Assembly: GCA_017437905.1 (NCBI GenBank)
Contig: JAFRWY010000032.1
Span: 1 to 49,062, forward strand
Reading direction: 5' to 3'
DNA length: 49,062 bases
From: Eubacterium sp.
Lineage (GTDB): Bacteria > Bacillota > Clostridia > Lachnospirales > Lachnospiraceae
The position numbers were made by a program, and so were the translations under genes. Within the stretch, counting starts at the first letter, position 1. Each line of letters opens with the position of its first letter. Shown here piece after piece: positions 34,568 to 44,025 of this stretch. Under the pieces are notes generated by a model that was not told the origin of the DNA, made no database searches, and worked only from the letters and a program-made list of their open reading frames with translations.

Positions 34568-34578
34568 GAGAAAACCCT

Positions 34579-35271
34579 ATGAATTATGAGTCCATGGAGT
34601 TCGGACCGCTGGAAGAAAAGATCGGATATCATTTTACGGATCCCGAGCTGCTTCGCACGGCCCTTACACATAAGTCATTTGCATCTGAATACCATGTCCG
34701 CGCCGTTCCCCAGTACGAGCGTCTGGAATTCCTGGGGGATTCCATCCTGGAATATATTGCCAGTGAAGCGCTTTATGAACGGTATCCCGAGCTTCCGGAG
34801 GGGGAGCTTACGAAGAAAAGGGCCAGTCTGGTCTGTGAATATACCCTTTCCCAGATCACAAAGGAACTGGGCTACGGGGACTATGTGATCCTCGGAAAAG
34901 GAGAAGCGATGACCGGCGGAAGAGAGAGACCGTCCATCCTGTGCGATCTCTTCGAAAGCGTGCTGGGTGCCATCTATCTGGATGGCGGTATGGAGCCTGC
35001 GAAAGCATATGTTACAAAGCATCTGCTGACGGATCTGGAGCATAAGACGGTATTTACGGATGCCAAGACGATCCTGCAGGAATATGCCCAGAAGAACGGG
35101 CTTTTGCTGGAATATGAACTGCTGGACCAGTCCGGTCCGGATCATTTACGGGTTTACACCTCCAGGGTCCTGCTGGGCGGAGTCCCGTATGAAACGGGGC
35201 AGTCCCATTCCATCAAGGGTGCCCAGATGGAAGCGGCACATAAAACACTGAGATCTCTGAATCTTTCATAA
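34579..35271 (+). CDS. rnc: Ribonuclease III
   Basis: A 230-residue double-strand-specific RNase that processes rRNA precursors. The signature ERLEFLGDSILEYI and the acidic FESVLGAIYLDGG place the catalytic domain at about residues 1-150. A double-stranded RNA-binding domain closes the protein (AKTILQEYAQKNG to GAQMEAAHKTL). The start ATG 34579 has only a weak ribosome binding site. A GTG at 34564, overlapping the plsX stop, is an alternative that would add five residues and allow coupling to plsX. Confidence 0.94.
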   Translation: MNYESMEFGPLEEKIGYHFTDPELLRTALTHKSFASEYHVRAVPQYERLEFLGDSILEYIASEALYERYPELPEGELTKKRASLVCEYTLSQITKELGYGDYVILGKGEAMTGGRERPSILCDLFESVLGAIYLDGGMEPAKAYVTKHLLTDLEHKTVFTDAKTILQEYAQKNGLLLEYELLDQSGPDHLRVYTSRVLLGGVPYETGQSHSIKGAQMEAAHKTLRSLNLS

Positions 35272-35314
35272 GAAAGAGTATCATAATAAGTAACCAGAAA
35301 CGGAATAAGAAATA

Positions 35315-38300
35315 ATGTATCTGAAAAGTATAGAAGTTAACGGATTTAAGTCCTTCGCGAACCGGATGGTATTCAAGTTCAACGAAGGGATCACGGCAAT
35401 CGTCGGACCGAACGGCTCCGGCAAGAGTAATATCGGCGATGCGGTACGCTGGGTGCTGGGTGAGCAAAGCGCTTTAAAGCTTCGTGGTTCGAAGATGGAG
35501 GATGTCATCTTCGCCGGAACGGAGCTTCGGAAGCCCCAGAGTTTTGCATATGTAGCCATCACACTGGACAATTCCGACCACAGCCTGCCTGTGGATTATA
35601 CGGAAGTAACGGTGGCCCGCCGGGTATATCGTTCCGGTGAAAGTGAATATCTGATCAACGGAACCGTGACCCGTCTGAAGGACGTGGCTGCGCTGTTCTT
35701 TGATACCGGTATCGGTAAGGAAGGCTATTCCATCATCGGTCAGGGACAGATCGAACGGATCCTGTCCGGCAAGCCGGATGACCGCCGGGACCTCTTCGAT
35801 GAGGCGGCAGGTATCGTAAAATATAAGAAGAATAAACAGGCTACGGAGAAGGCACTTGAGCAGGAGCATGCCAACCTGAACCGTGTGAATGATATCCTGA
35901 GCGGTCTGGAGGAACGGGTAGGTCCTCTGGAGAAGCAGTCCGAGAAGGCGAAGAAATATCTGAAGCTGAAGGAAGAACAGAAACGCCTGGATATTAATAT
36001 CTTCAATATCGAGATCGATCAGATCGAGGATAAGATCAAAAAGACCCGGGAGAAGCTGGAGATCACCGAGGCGGACCGTGACAGACTGCAGGCGGAGTTT
36101 GATCATACCAAGGAAGAGTATGAACGTCTGGAGACGGTACTGGAGAACCTGAATCAGAAGATGCAGGAGCAGACCGACCGCTCCCACGGCATTTCCCTTG
36201 AAAATGAGCATGCCGAGGGTGAGATCCGTGTTTTAAAAGAGAAGATCGCCGCTGCAGAGAACTCGGAGAAGGAACTGCTCCTTCAGATGGAGCGTGTGGA
36301 TGCGGAGATCAGCCGTCTTTCGGAGGAACAGGCGAAGGTACAGGCCCAGAGGGATGCTCTTTCCGGCGAACTGAAAGAGAAATCCGCTGCCGTAAGGAAG
36401 CTGGAGGGTGAGCTGGACAAGAGTTCGGAACACCGTCAGGAGATTACGGAAGAGATCGAGCGTGCCAAGGGTGCGATCATTGATTATATGAACCTGGGCG
36501 GAACCGTGAAGGAGAAGGTGGCCCGGTATGACACCATGCTGGAGAATATCACCCTCCGCAGAACGGAACTGAAGCAGAAGTTCCTGTCCGAGAAGAGTGA
36601 GGAACAGCGGGCTTCCGAGGATCAGAAGGTACTCTCGGCCCAGTTGGATTCCGTAACGGAGAATCTGACCGACAACCAGCGGAAGCTGGATCATATCGAG
36701 GCGGAATTACGTGCGAAGACGGACCGGAGCGGTACCGTACGTACGGAAATGACCCGTTCCAGTCAGGAACTGATCCGTCTGAAATCCAGATTTGAAAGTC
36801 TCCGGAACCTGTCCGAACGGTATGAGGGCTACGGAAACAGTATCAAAAAGGTGATGGAGCAGAAGGAGAAGCACCCGAAGATCGTCGGCGTTGTGGCTGA
36901 CATCATTGAGGTGGATTCCCGGTATGAGACCGCCATCGAGACAGCGCTGGGCGGTTCCATCCAGAATATCGTGACCGAGGATGAAGAAACTGCGAAGAAG
37001 ATGATCGCATATCTTCGGGAAGGGAAGCTGGGACGCGCTACATTTCTCCCCATCTCTTCCGTTACCAGCCGCGGTTCCGTGAATCCGGACGCACTCCGTG
37101 AGGATGGCGTGATCGGAATCGCTTCGGAACTGGTAAAAACAGATAAAAGATATAAGGCCGTGATCGACAGCCTTCTGGGACGGACCATCGTGGCGAAGGA
37201 TATCGATGCGGCGATCCGTATCGCCCGGAAATATAAGCAGACCCTGCGTCTGGTGACTCCCCAGGGTGAACTGGTGAGCCCCGGCGGCTCCATGACCGGT
37301 GGTGCCTTCCGGAACAACAGCAATCTGCTGGGTCGGAAGCGTGAACTGGATGAGCTGACCGCGGAGATCGCGGAGATGACGAAAAAGTACTCCGAGGCGA
37401 AGAAGGAAGATGCCGAGCTTTCCATGCAGAGAGAGTCTCTGAAGGAACAGCGGACCCAGTATCAGTCGGTGCTGCAGAAGCTGACCCTGGAGAAGAACTC
37501 CGTCAGCATCAATCTGGAACAGACCAGGACGAAACTGTCTGCACTCAGCACATCATTTGCATCCATCAAGAAGGAAAATGATGAACTGGATCAGCAGGTA
37601 CATGATATCGAGAAGAACAAATCCGAACTCTTTGATACGGAGAAGCAGCAGAAGGAAGCAATCCGTATGCAGGAGTCCGAGATCGGCAAGCTGGAGAAGG
37701 AAGCCGAGGCGGAGGATACGAAGCGGAGAGGCTTCGAGGAACAGCTGGCGGAAGCACAGTTATCTCTCGGAACCGTGACCCAGCGTGACGAATTCTATCA
37801 GGCAGATATCCGCCGTCTTGCAGCGGATATTGACCGTCAGAAGGAGGAGAAGGCATCCATCCTGGAACGGTCCGGTGACCGTGTGAAGGAAGTTGAGGAA
37901 CTGAGCCGGACGATCACTGCCAGTCAGAAGAAGATCGAAGAGAACCGGAAGCTGCTGGAGGCTATCGCCGAGGAACAGAAGGAAAGTCAGAAGCAGAAGG
38001 AAGAAATCAACCGCTCTCATAAGGCCTTCTTCGGAAAACGGGAGGAACTGACCAAAGATATCACGGGTCTTGAGAAGGAAGCCTTCAAACTGACTAGTGC
38101 TCTGGAGAAGCTGGAGGAAAGCAAGGAAAGCCTTACCGCTTATATGTGGGAGGAATATGAGCTGACCTACAGTGAGACCGAGAAACTCCGGGATGAGGAA
38201 GAGATGAGCCCTGCGGAGATGCGGAAGCAGATCGCGTCCGTAAAGCAGCAGATCAAAGCCCTGGGTGAGGTCAATGTGGGCGCCATAGAGGAATATAAGG

Positions 38301-38872
38301 AAGTATTTGAGCGTTATACCTTCCTGAAGACCCAGCATGATGATATCATAAAGGCGGAAGAGAATCTCCGGGGTGTTATCGCGGAACTGGATAAAGCCAT
38401 GAAGGAGACCTTCAGTGAGAAGTTCGGTGAGATCCGGGCCATGTTCAGCAAAGTATTCCGGGAGCTCTTCGGCGGCGGTAAGGCGGACCTGGAGCTGGTG
38501 GATGAGGAGAATCTGCTGGAGACCGGTATTGTGATCAATGCACAGCCACCCGGAAAGAAACTGCAGAACATGATGCAGCTCTCCGGTGGTGAGAAGAGTC
38601 TCACCGCCATTGCGCTGCTCTTTGCGATCCAGAGCCTGAAACCGTCACCGTTCTGTCTTCTGGACGAGATCGAGGCGGCGCTGGATGATTCAAATGTAAC
38701 GCGGTTTGCGAAGTATTTAAAGAAACTGACGAAGGATACACAGTTTATCGTCATCACCCACAGAAAGGGTACCATGGAATGTGCGGATATCCTGTACGGT
38801 ATTACCATGCAGGAGAAGGGCGTATCCACGCTGGTATCCGTGAACCTGATCGAGGACAAGCTGGATGATTAA
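35315..38872 (+). CDS. smc: Chromosome segregation protein Smc
   Basis: An 1185-residue condensin ATPase. The N-terminal head has Walker A GPNGSGKSNIGDAV; two long coiled coils (about 170-500 and 680-1020) flank the hinge (about 510-680, with VGVVADIIEVDSRYETAIETALGG). The C-terminal head has the signature LSGGEKSLTAIALLFAI and Walker B CLLDEIEAALDD. It works with ScpA and ScpB, coded at 14970-16314. The order rnc-smc-ftsY is widely conserved. The ribosome binding site before ATG 35315 is weak. Confidence 0.97.
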   Translation: MYLKSIEVNGFKSFANRMVFKFNEGITAIVGPNGSGKSNIGDAVRWVLGEQSALKLRGSKMEDVIFAGTELRKPQSFAYVAITLDNSDHSLPVDYTEVTVARRVYRSGESEYLINGTVTRLKDVAALFFDTGIGKEGYSIIGQGQIERILSGKPDDRRDLFDEAAGIVKYKKNKQATEKALEQEHANLNRVNDILSGLEERVGPLEKQSEKAKKYLKLKEEQKRLDINIFNIEIDQIEDKIKKTREKLEITEADRDRLQAEFDHTKEEYERLETVLENLNQKMQEQTDRSHGISLENEHAEGEIRVLKEKIAAAENSEKELLLQMERVDAEISRLSEEQAKVQAQRDALSGELKEKSAAVRKLEGELDKSSEHRQEITEEIERAKGAIIDYMNLGGTVKEKVARYDTMLENITLRRTELKQKFLSEKSEEQRASEDQKVLSAQLDSVTENLTDNQRKLDHIEAELRAKTDRSGTVRTEMTRSSQELIRLKSRFESLRNLSERYEGYGNSIKKVMEQKEKHPKIVGVVADIIEVDSRYETAIETALGGSIQNIVTEDEETAKKMIAYLREGKLGRATFLPISSVTSRGSVNPDALREDGVIGIASELVKTDKRYKAVIDSLLGRTIVAKDIDAAIRIARKYKQTLRLVTPQGELVSPGGSMTGGAFRNNSNLLGRKRELDELTAEIAEMTKKYSEAKKEDAELSMQRESLKEQRTQYQSVLQKLTLEKNSVSINLEQTRTKLSALSTSFASIKKENDELDQQVHDIEKNKSELFDTEKQQKEAIRMQESEIGKLEKEAEAEDTKRRGFEEQLAEAQLSLGTVTQRDEFYQADIRRLAADIDRQKEEKASILERSGDRVKEVEELSRTITASQKKIEENRKLLEAIAEEQKESQKQKEEINRSHKAFFGKREELTKDITGLEKEAFKLTSALEKLEESKESLTAYMWEEYELTYSETEKLRDEEEMSPAEMRKQIASVKQQIKALGEVNVGAIEEYKEVFERYTFLKTQHDDIIKAEENLRGVIAELDKAMKETFSEKFGEIRAMFSKVFRELFGGGKADLELVDEENLLETGIVINAQPPGKKLQNMMQLSGGEKSLTAIALLFAIQSLKPSPFCLLDEIEAALDDSNVTRFAKYLKKLTKDTQFIVITHRKGTMECADILYGITMQEKGVSTLVSVNLIEDKLDD

Positions 38873-38908
38873 TGTGATGGGTGCAGAGTAGTAGGGTGAC
38901 ATATAGAT

Positions 38909-38940
38909 GTCATTCTGAGGAGCGAAGCGACGAAGAATCT
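38909..38940 (+). repeat. Dispersed palindromic repeat, copy 1
   Basis: A 32-bp element beginning GTCATTCTGAG and ending GAAGAATCT. The inner part carries GCGAAGCGACGAAG. It shares its ends and core with a 26-bp copy on the other strand at 48547-48572. ATTCT and AGAAT at the two ends can pair. TGACAT-ATAG-ATGTCA directly upstream (38897-38912) adds a second small palindrome. It lies 42 bp before the ftsY start. From memory, very similar motifs occur in many unrelated bacterial genomes. Confidence 0.65.
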
Positions 38941-38981
38941 AAATGATCTTCGATTTGTTTCGAAGGACGAGGAGGATTGAT

Positions 38982-39953
38982 ATGGGATTTTTTCAACGAT
39001 TAAAGGAAGGTCTGAAGAAGACCAGCGCCAGCATCGCGAATGTCTTCAAGGAAACCGAGATCACGGACGAGTTCTATGACGAGCTGGAGGAAACCCTGAT
39101 CGAGGCGGATATGGGATACGAGACCACGGAACGCGTGATCGAGGATCTTAAGAAGCAGGTTAAGGAACAGAAGCTGAAGAGCGCCGAGATGACCAAGGAT
39201 CTTGTCATGAATAATCTGCGTGACCAGATGTCTGTGGATGAAAATGCATATGATTTCGAAGACAGGAAGTCGGTGGTATTCGTGATCGGCGTTAACGGTG
39301 TCGGAAAGACCACATCCATCGGCAAGCTGGCTGCAAAGTACCATGCCCAGGGCAAAAAGGTGCTGATCGCAGCCGGAGATACTTTCCGTGCAGGTGCCGT
39401 GGAGCAAATCCGCACCTGGGCCAACCGTGCGGGGGTTGAACTGATCGCACAGGGGGAAGGCGGAGATCCTTCCGCTGTTGTTTACGATGCGGTTTCCGCG
39501 GCCAAGGCCAGGGGAACGGACATCCTGCTGATCGATACTGCAGGACGTCTTCATAACAAGAAAAATCTGATGGATGAGCTGGGCAAGATGCGGCGCATCA
39601 TTTCCAGAGAATATCCGGAAGCCTATGTGGAATCCCTGATCGTGCTGGATGGTTCCACCGGTCAGAATGCGCTGGAGCAGGCACGGCAGTTCTCAAATGT
39701 AACGGAGATCAACGGTATTATCCTGACCAAGCTGGACGGAACCGCAAAGGGCGGTATCGCAGTTGCCATCGAAGCAGAACTGAATGTGCCCGTGAAGTAT
39801 ATCGGCGTGGGCGAGAAGGTGGAGGATATGGAACGCTTTGATCCGGACCAGTATATCTCAGCCCTGTTCTCGGGCTTCAGTATGCCGTCAAATGTAGAAC
39901 GGATCGTGGAGAGCGATACCGAGGATACTGCTCAGGATTTCGGAGAAGAATAA
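38982..39953 (+). CDS. ftsY: Signal recognition particle receptor FtsY
   Basis: A 323-residue SRP receptor GTPase that docks SRP-ribosome complexes at the membrane. Short N-terminal region, then the N domain and the G domain: GVNGVGKTTSIGKLA, DTFRAGAVEQ, DTAGRLHNKKNLMDEL, TKLDGTAKGG and the closing GVGEKVEDMERFDPD. The start is ATG 38982, after GAGGAGGA; a longer ORF from 38943 would run through intergenic repeat sequence. The gene for the next protein starts 1 bp after its stop. Confidence 0.96.
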   Translation: MGFFQRLKEGLKKTSASIANVFKETEITDEFYDELEETLIEADMGYETTERVIEDLKKQVKEQKLKSAEMTKDLVMNNLRDQMSVDENAYDFEDRKSVVFVIGVNGVGKTTSIGKLAAKYHAQGKKVLIAAGDTFRAGAVEQIRTWANRAGVELIAQGEGGDPSAVVYDAVSAAKARGTDILLIDTAGRLHNKKNLMDELGKMRRIISREYPEAYVESLIVLDGSTGQNALEQARQFSNVTEINGIILTKLDGTAKGGIAVAIEAELNVPVKYIGVGEKVEDMERFDPDQYISALFSGFSMPSNVERIVESDTEDTAQDFGEE

Positions 39954-39954
39954 G

Positions 39955-40629
39955 ATGTTTAATGAAAACTTTGTCAATCTTTTAAAAGACAGATTCCATG
40001 AATGCCTGAAGGATGAAAAATGTGCATTTCAGCCGGAGTTTTATCCCCATATTCAGGAGAAACACCAGGAAAAGGTGATGAAGCATTTTGTGGAGAAAAG
40101 ATGCGAGGATGAGACGATCCTCATGCTCTTTGATACCTCCCTGTTCAGTAAGGGAAAGAACGGCCTTGTGATCACGGATCAGGCGGTATATTTTAAGGAT
40201 ATGATGACGAAGCCGGCAAACTTTCTGATTAAGAACTGGGATCCGGTAAGGGACCAGTCCGAAAAGCTGCTGGGGATCACGGAGTATTATACATTTCTTA
40301 TGGCACCGTTCCTGGATAAGCTGATCAGCGATATCGTCACCCTGAAAAAATATGAGGGACTCTTCGATGCGGAGGAATCAAATGCTGCTGAGAAGGCTGC
40401 TGCAGAAAAAGCAGAGGCCGAAAGGATCGCCGCTGAGAGGGCTGCTGCAGAAAAAGCAGAAACTGAGAAGGCTGCTGCAGAGAAAGTCGCTGCAGAGGAA
40501 GCAGTTTCAGAAAAGAAGGCTGAGGATGAAGAGAAAGATGACGATGACGGTGATGACGATGACGTAGGGCTCCTTGATATTCTCGGAGTTGTTATGGATG
40601 TCACTTCGGATCCCACATATGAAAAATAA
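39955..40629 (+). CDS. Unknown acidic protein with PH-like N-terminal region and Ala/Glu repeats
   Basis: A 224-residue soluble protein I cannot assign. Residues about 40-130 contain FDTSLFSKGKNGLVITDQAVYFKD, a pattern seen in bacterial PH-like/YokE-type domains, which suggests a small beta-barrel. Residues about 140-185 are Ala/Glu/Lys repeats (AAAEKAExExxAAE), coded by near-identical DNA repeats (GGCTGCTGCAGAAAAAGCAG twice, at about 40396 and 40439, and a third variant near 40469). An Asp-rich stretch (about 188-202) and a hydrophobic end (VGLLDILGVVMDV) follow. It starts 1 bp after ftsY, with GGAGA as binding site, so they are probably co-expressed. Confidence 0.7.
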   Translation: MFNENFVNLLKDRFHECLKDEKCAFQPEFYPHIQEKHQEKVMKHFVEKRCEDETILMLFDTSLFSKGKNGLVITDQAVYFKDMMTKPANFLIKNWDPVRDQSEKLLGITEYYTFLMAPFLDKLISDIVTLKKYEGLFDAEESNAAEKAAAEKAEAERIAAERAAAEKAETEKAAAEKVAAEEAVSEKKAEDEEKDDDDGDDDDVGLLDILGVVMDVTSDPTYEK

Positions 40630-40632
40630 TCA

Positions 40633-40650
40633 ACCGGGGCGGATCCCCGG
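40633..40650 (+). other. GC-rich hairpin before the threonine ammonia-lyase gene
   Basis: CCGGGG-CGGAT-CCCCGG, a 6-bp perfect stem just after the previous stop. No T-run. It could be a weak terminator or a transcript-end stabiliser. Confidence 0.35.
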
Positions 40651-40684
40651 CTAAGTACCAATACACATAAAGAGGACATGAAAA

Positions 40685-41908
40685 ATGGATAAGATCACAA
40701 GAGAAAAATGCGAACAGGCGTATGAGATCGTATCAAAGGTGGTACGTCCCACAAACCTGATCGAAAGTGAATTCTTAAGTAAGACCACCGGAAATAAGGT
40801 ATATCTTAAACCGGAGAATATGCAGGTGACCGGGGCATACAAGATCCGCGGTGCCTACTATAAGATCAGCCAGCTGACGGATGAGGAACGTGCCAAGGGA
40901 CTTATCACCGCATCTGCCGGAAACCATGCCCAGGGCGTTGCTTATGCGGCCCAGGCCTACGGTGTAAAGGCGACTATCGTAATGCCCACTTCCACGCCTC
41001 TCATCAAGGTGAACCGTACCAAGTCTTACGGGGCTGAGGTGATCCTCTACGGAGATGTGTATGACGATTCCTGTGCTTATGCGCTGGAACTGGCGGAGGA
41101 GAAGGGCTATACATTTATCCATCCTTTCGATGATCTGGAGGTGGCAACCGGCCAGAGTACCGTGGCCATGGAGATCCTGAAGGAGCTTCCCTTCGTGGAT
41201 ATCATCCTTGTCCCCATCGGAGGCGGCGGACTGGCTACCGGCGTATCCACACTGGCAAAGATGCTGAATAAGAACATCAAGGTGATCGGTGTGGAGCCTG
41301 CCGGAGCGAACTGCATGCAGGAATCCCTGAAGATTGGTGCGGTAACGACGCTTCCCGGAGTGAATACCATAGCCGACGGTACCGCTGTACGGAAGCCCGG
41401 GGAGAAGATCTTCCCGTACATTAAAAAGAATCTGGATGATATCATTACCGTTGAGGACAGTGAACTGATCGTCAGCTTCCTTGATATGATCGAGAATCAT
41501 AAAATGATCGTTGAGAACAGCGGTCTTCTTACCGTTGCGGCATTAAAACACCTGCCGGCAGAGGGGAAGAAGGTAGTCAGCATCCTTTCCGGCGGAAATA
41601 TGGATGTGATCACCCTTTCTTCCGTGGTTCAGCACGGCCTGATCGCACGGAGCCGTATCTTTACGGTATCCGTACTGCTTCCGGATAAGCCGGGCCAGCT
41701 GATGGAGGTTTCCCGTATCATCGCAGAGCTTCAGGGCAATATCATCAAGCTGGAGCATAACCAGTTCGTATCCCTGAACCGGAATTCTGCGGTGGAGCTT
41801 GTGATCACAATGGAAGCTTTCGGTCCCGAACATAAGGAGAAGATCTTTGAGGTTCTGAAGGAGAAGGGTTATCGTCCGCTGGACAAGAGCCCGAAAGCGG
41901 CACTCTGA
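40685..41908 (+). CDS. ilvA: Threonine ammonia-lyase with C-terminal ACT domain
   Basis: A 407-residue PLP enzyme deaminating threonine to 2-oxobutanoate for isoleucine synthesis or threonine breakdown. The PLP lysine is Lys53 in GAYKIRGAYYK, and the phosphate-binding VPIGGGGLATG is intact. A single ACT domain closes the protein (about residues 328-407, VSVLLPDKPGQLMEVSRII). This size and single ACT match the TdcB-like clostridial group, so the symbol could equally be tdcB. Ketol-acid reductoisomerase in the same window favours a biosynthetic role. No promoter is evident. Confidence 0.92.
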   Translation: MDKITREKCEQAYEIVSKVVRPTNLIESEFLSKTTGNKVYLKPENMQVTGAYKIRGAYYKISQLTDEERAKGLITASAGNHAQGVAYAAQAYGVKATIVMPTSTPLIKVNRTKSYGAEVILYGDVYDDSCAYALELAEEKGYTFIHPFDDLEVATGQSTVAMEILKELPFVDIILVPIGGGGLATGVSTLAKMLNKNIKVIGVEPAGANCMQESLKIGAVTTLPGVNTIADGTAVRKPGEKIFPYIKKNLDDIITVEDSELIVSFLDMIENHKMIVENSGLLTVAALKHLPAEGKKVVSILSGGNMDVITLSSVVQHGLIARSRIFTVSVLLPDKPGQLMEVSRIIAELQGNIIKLEHNQFVSLNRNSAVELVITMEAFGPEHKEKIFEVLKEKGYRPLDKSPKAAL

Positions 41909-41923
41909 TCTAAACCCTCTTGG

Positions 41924-41940
41924 ATCAACTATCAGTTGAT
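41924..41940 (+). other. Small hairpin after ilvA
   Basis: ATCAACT (41924-41930) pairs with AGTTGAT (41934-41940) around ATC. AT-rich and without a T-run; a terminator role is doubtful. Confidence 0.3.
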
Positions 41941-41996
41941 GTGACCGGTGAGATCTATATTAATCCCGACTGGGCAAAATAACAAGGAAAATGGAC

Positions 41997-43085
41997 ATGG
42001 ACAGATTATTTGCAGCGATCGATCTTGGTACGACAACGGTGGAGGCGTCTCTGCTTCGACCGGATGGTTCGGTTGCGGCAAAGCACGGATTCCTGAACCC
42101 CCAGAGGAAATACGGTTCGGATGTGATCTCACGGATCACGTGGGCAGGAAGGCATCCGGGCAGCACGGAACTTCGGGACTGTGTGATCCATGAGATCCAA
42201 AATGTATTACAGACAATGCTGTCCTGGCAGGGGGATTCTGCCGGACAGGGAATCGGACCGGCGGTTGTTACCGGTAATGCCACCATGACCTCCCTGCTTC
42301 TGGGACATGGTGTGCTTACTCTGGGAAAAGCCCCCTTCACACTGCCGTATGACCATACGGAGCAGATGTCGATTCAGGGGATACCCTGCACGGTACCGGC
42401 TGCTGCATCTGCCTTCCTCGGAAGCGATGCTGTCGGCGGAGCCTGGGCACTGCCTCTGGAAGAAAATGAACTATTGATGGATCTCGGGACCAACGGAGAA
42501 ATGATCCTTCGGCATGATCGTAAACTGTACGGTGCGTCCGCGGCCTGCGGACCCGCCTTCGAAAACTGTACACGTTCCCAGGGAATCTACGGAACCACGA
42601 CGATTTCCGCACTTTCCGGTCTGATCCGAAAGGGAAAGATCCGTGGGGACGGGATCCTTCCTCCCGAGATCGCGGAAGAAGGAGTGGAGGAAAAGGGAAT
42701 CCGCATCACATCGAAAGTCCTGCATGACATACAGCTTGCGGTAGGAGCCATCTACGGCACCTTCTCCATGCTGCTTCGACGTGCGGGGATAAAGGCGAAA
42801 GATATAAGAAAGATCCATCTGGCCGGAGGTTTCGGATTCCATCTGTCTCTTCGGGACGCAGTCACCATCGGTCTCATCCCCGAGATACTGCGGGACAGGA
42901 TCCATGTGGCAGGAAATACATCCCTTCTGGCGGCGGAACAGATGGTGACCGGCGGAAAAACCGGTCTGATGGGATATGATACATTCCGGGAAGAAGTAAT
43001 GACGCTGCAGTTTGCGGGGAATCCGGAATATGAGGAAGTCTTTGTCCGATCCATGATCCTTCAGCCAAGGACGGAGGATATGTGA
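41997..43085 (+). CDS. RACo-like ASKHA ATPase (corrinoid activation type), no ferredoxin domain
   Basis: A 362-residue protein of the ASKHA fold related to the C-terminal part of RACo/RamA-type reductive activators of corrinoid proteins (DUF4445). Phosphate motifs are AIDLGTTTVEASLL at the start and LLMDLGTNGEMIL near 160. GASAACGPAFENCTRSQGIYG and the late IHLAGGFGFHLSLRDA are family landmarks. RACo normally has an N-terminal [2Fe-2S] domain, which is absent here. It may reactivate cob(II)alamin in the short MetH at 19677; this is inferred. The start chosen is ATG 41997, 8 nt after AAGGA; ATG 41991 is too close. Confidence 0.78.
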   Translation: MDRLFAAIDLGTTTVEASLLRPDGSVAAKHGFLNPQRKYGSDVISRITWAGRHPGSTELRDCVIHEIQNVLQTMLSWQGDSAGQGIGPAVVTGNATMTSLLLGHGVLTLGKAPFTLPYDHTEQMSIQGIPCTVPAAASAFLGSDAVGGAWALPLEENELLMDLGTNGEMILRHDRKLYGASAACGPAFENCTRSQGIYGTTTISALSGLIRKGKIRGDGILPPEIAEEGVEEKGIRITSKVLHDIQLAVGAIYGTFSMLLRRAGIKAKDIRKIHLAGGFGFHLSLRDAVTIGLIPEILRDRIHVAGNTSLLAAEQMVTGGKTGLMGYDTFREEVMTLQFAGNPEYEEVFVRSMILQPRTEDM

Positions 43086-43124
43086 AAAAGGCTCCGTCAA
43101 AATCTGAAAAATGAGAAGATAAAC

Positions 43125-43922
43125 ATGAAAATGATGAATCTCGTCAGCGGAAGCAGCGGGAACAGCACCCTGATCGGAACCGACCGGGTGACGATCCTCT
43201 GTGATGCCGGCGTAAGTATGAAGAAAATCGAAGAGTGCCTGAACACCGCAGGTTATACCGGTGGGGATATCGATGCGATCCTCATCACACATGAACATAT
43301 GGATCATGTGAAGGGCCTGGGTGTTCTGGCCAGGAAATACCATAAACCCATCTATGCCACAGACGGTACCATGGAGGCAATCCTCCGTATGTCTTCGCTG
43401 GGAAGGATCGACCGGGAACTGTTCCGGCCGTTTCGTCCGGGGGACAGCATTCAGTTGAAGGATCTGGAGATCCGTTCCCATGCAGTCCTGCATGATGCGG
43501 CAGAACCGGTCTGCTACAGTTTTACGGACGGCGGGAAAAAATGCTGTATCGCCACCGATCTGGGTCGGGCCACCGACACACTGATCCGGGAACTGCGGGG
43601 CTGTGATGTAATGCTGATCGAAGCAAATCATGATGTCCGTATGCTGGAGGTGGGACCGTATCCCTACCAGTTAAAGCAGCGGATCCTGAGTGATTACGGA
43701 CATCTTTCCAATGAGGCCGGCGGAGCCTTGATCCGTGAACTTCTGAATGAGCACGTGAAGGAGATCCGGCTCGGACATCTGTCGAAAGAAAACAACTATC
43801 CCGAACTTGCACTTATGTCGGTACAACATGAACTTTTGGGGAACCCTTACGCACCGGATCCCACGGATCTGAACATCCTGGTTGCCGGGCGTGACGCGGC
43901 GGATCCCATGATAGAATTTTAG
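43125..43922 (+). CDS. MBL-fold metallohydrolase, YycJ (WalJ) family
   Basis: A 265-residue metallo-beta-lactamase-fold hydrolase. The start MNLVSGSSGNSTLI and the metal motif THEHMDHVKG mark the YycJ group; later ligands are in HAVLHDA, CIATDLG and LGHLSKENN. In Bacilli yycJ lies with the walRK two-component system, and the protein is linked to DNA metabolism and cell-wall control; those neighbours are absent here. The start ATG 43125 has a weak ribosome binding site (GAGAAG). Confidence 0.85.
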   Translation: MKMMNLVSGSSGNSTLIGTDRVTILCDAGVSMKKIEECLNTAGYTGGDIDAILITHEHMDHVKGLGVLARKYHKPIYATDGTMEAILRMSSLGRIDRELFRPFRPGDSIQLKDLEIRSHAVLHDAAEPVCYSFTDGGKKCCIATDLGRATDTLIRELRGCDVMLIEANHDVRMLEVGPYPYQLKQRILSDYGHLSNEAGGALIRELLNEHVKEIRLGHLSKENNYPELALMSVQHELLGNPYAPDPTDLNILVAGRDAADPMIEF

Positions 43923-44025
43923 TAGTCGGATGTAAAAAATTTCCAAAATTTTTCCGGATTTGCACGTATATTATGTAAAGAGCTCCGAAAGGAGTGAAAA
44001 ATCCTAATCAATGGAGGTTAAAATA

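Noticed and set aside
40396-40490. Repeats in the acidic protein as a CRISPR-like or mobile repeat
   Set aside because: They lie in frame within a coding region and code Ala/Glu helical repeats, so they are explained by the protein.
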